A stretch of 6,902 nt of DNA from an uncultured Bacteroides sp. GTDB lineage: Bacteria > Bacteroidota > Bacteroidia > Bacteroidales > UBA11471. The stretch is from contig CAJLYN010000114.1 of the NCBI GenBank assembly GCA_905210875.1, positions 1 to 6,902 of the forward strand. The letters run 5' to 3'. Below are positions 6,054 to 6,902 of this stretch, piece after piece (positions within the stretch are counted from its first letter, which is position 1; every line of letters begins with the position of its first letter). The notes under the pieces were generated by a model that saw nothing but the letters and a program-made list of their open reading frames with translations, was not told the origin of the DNA and did not search any database. Both the position numbers and the translations under genes were made by a program.

Positions 6054-6836
6054 TTATTTGCAAAGATCCTTGACAAAAGGCATGGCCCCACAGGCCGTCT
6101 GATCGCACGTGCAAGGCACAACCGACGCATATCCTTGCGCCAGACAGTACTCGTCGGTATCAACGGCATCGGGCTCTACATTGACAAAATGGCCGGTTAG
6201 AAAATAACCTTCTCGTCCATCGCTGCCGGTACGCCACTCATATTCCTCGGTCCAATAACCGCGAGCTTGCCGACACACCCGTATGCCACGAGCGGGAAGC
6301 ACGGGGAAATTCACATTCAGACACACCCCATCGGGCAACCCGCGCCGCAGCACCTGTGTCACCAACCGCCGCACCTCATCGCGGCAGACCGAGAAATCGG
6401 CATCGGCATCGTGCGACAAGAGCGAGAAGCCCACCGCGGGAATACCCACCACACAGCCTTCGAGTACCGCTCCCATTGTTCCTGAATAGAAGATGCTTAT
6501 ACCCGAATTGGAACCATGGTTGATGCCCGAGAGAATAAGGTTGGGGCGACTGTCGGGAAAAACGTGCAACGCCAATTTCACACAATCGACCGGCGTCCCG
6601 TTGCAGGTATAACATTCGGACCCCGAAAATGCAGCCACGCGGCTCACCCCAAGTGCCACACCCGAGGTAATCGCTCCCGACTGTCCCGAGCGAGGCCGGT
6701 CGGGGGCTACAACACGCACATCGCCCAAGTCGGAAACACAATCGGCCAGAAAATGCAGACCTTTGGCCCCGATGCCGTCGTCGTTGGTAAGAAGAATGCG
6801 CGGGCGGAGGAGAGAATCTGAATCGGAAGAAAACAT
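6054..6836 (-). CDS. surE: 5'/3'-nucleotidase SurE
   Basis: This 260-residue protein is a SurE-family metal-dependent phosphatase, which removes phosphate from nucleoside 5'- and 3'-monophosphates and in some species from short polyphosphate. The signature ILLTNDDGI (14-22) supplies the metal-binding Asp19-Asp20. APDRPRSGQSGAIT (44-57) supplies the metal-binding Ser (Ser50), and SGINHGSNSG (103-112) supplies the Asn (Asn106). YSGTMGAVLEG (117-127) is the next conserved block. The length is normal. The protein is unusually rich in cysteine (13 residues), including C242-x-C244-x4-C249 near the C-terminus. The ATG at 6836 leaves ten residues before the first conserved strand and follows a promoter by about 25 nt; no later Met would keep the metal site. 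It appears monocistronic, set apart from argR by a 240-bp gap. Confidence 0.94.
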   Translation of the reverse strand: MFSSDSDSLLRPRILLTNDDGIGAKGLHFLADCVSDLGDVRVVAPDRPRSGQSGAITSGVALGVSRVAAFSGSECYTCNGTPVDCVKLALHVFPDSRPNLILSGINHGSNSGISIFYSGTMGAVLEGCVVGIPAVGFSLLSHDADADFSVCRDEVRRLVTQVLRRGLPDGVCLNVNFPVLPARGIRVCRQARGYWTEEYEWRTGSDGREGYFLTGHFVNVEPDAVDTDEYCLAQGYASVVPCTCDQTACGAMPFVKDLCK

Positions 6837-6861
6837 ATATTATCACAATTTTACTGTCCGA

Positions 6862-6893
6862 CAAAGATACAAAAAACCGTCGTTGACAGAAAA
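6862..6893 (-). promoter_or_regulatory. Bacteroides-type promoter for surE
   Basis: On the minus strand, TATCTTTG (6869 to 6862) is an exact TAnnTTTG match 25 nt before the surE ATG. A T-rich TTTT at 6893-6890 lies at the right distance (20 nt) for an imperfect -33 element. The -7 octamer is identical to the one upstream of ssb. The leader between them and the ATG has no Shine-Dalgarno sequence. Confidence 0.65.
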
Positions 6894-6902
6894 CCTCTTT
6901 TA

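Overview
The window looks like chromosomal DNA from a member of the Bacteroidales (Bacteroidota). Three sequences match the Bacteroides-type -7 promoter element TAnnTTTG, and the gene leaders are A/T-rich with no clear Shine-Dalgarno sequence. The cluster links arginine genes to a GNAT acyltransferase, as in Bacteroides-like genomes. Coding DNA is fairly G+C-rich and the intergenic DNA is strongly A+T-rich. The genus cannot be fixed from the sequence alone. Every supported gene lies on the minus strand, so transcription runs from high to low coordinates.

Layout in the direction of transcription: surE (6836-6054) has its own promoter at the right edge and a weak candidate terminator. A 240-bp A+T-rich regulatory region (6053-5814) follows, holding one Bacteroides-type promoter and two good matches to the ArgR operator (ARG box). 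Next comes a tightly packed seven-gene cluster of about 5.4 kb: argR, a GNAT acyltransferase gene, argG, a tiny PspC-domain membrane protein gene, argC, argD and proC. Intergenic gaps are 32, 10, 1, 30, 22 and 2 nt, and a strong 14-bp-stem hairpin followed by a T-run closes the cluster. After it come the promoter and first 63 codons of ssb, which runs off the left edge.

The GNAT protein probably makes the N-acylglutamate that starts arginine synthesis. ArgC and ArgD act in the middle of the pathway, and ArgG condenses citrulline with aspartate near its end. ProC draws on the glutamate-semialdehyde/P5C pool to make proline. In Bacteroides the arginine intermediates are known to be N-succinylated rather than N-acetylated, so ArgC and ArgD here probably use succinylated substrates. 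argB, the transcarbamylase, the deacylase and argH are not in the window. ArgR is the first gene and has candidate operators around its promoter, which suggests autoregulated, arginine-responsive control of the whole unit.

No mobile element, CRISPR array or RNA gene was seen. The points most worth a second look are the PspC gene inside the arginine operon, the ARG-box arrangement, and the cysteine cluster plus His-rich tail of the GNAT enzyme. None of these amounts to a clearly new system.
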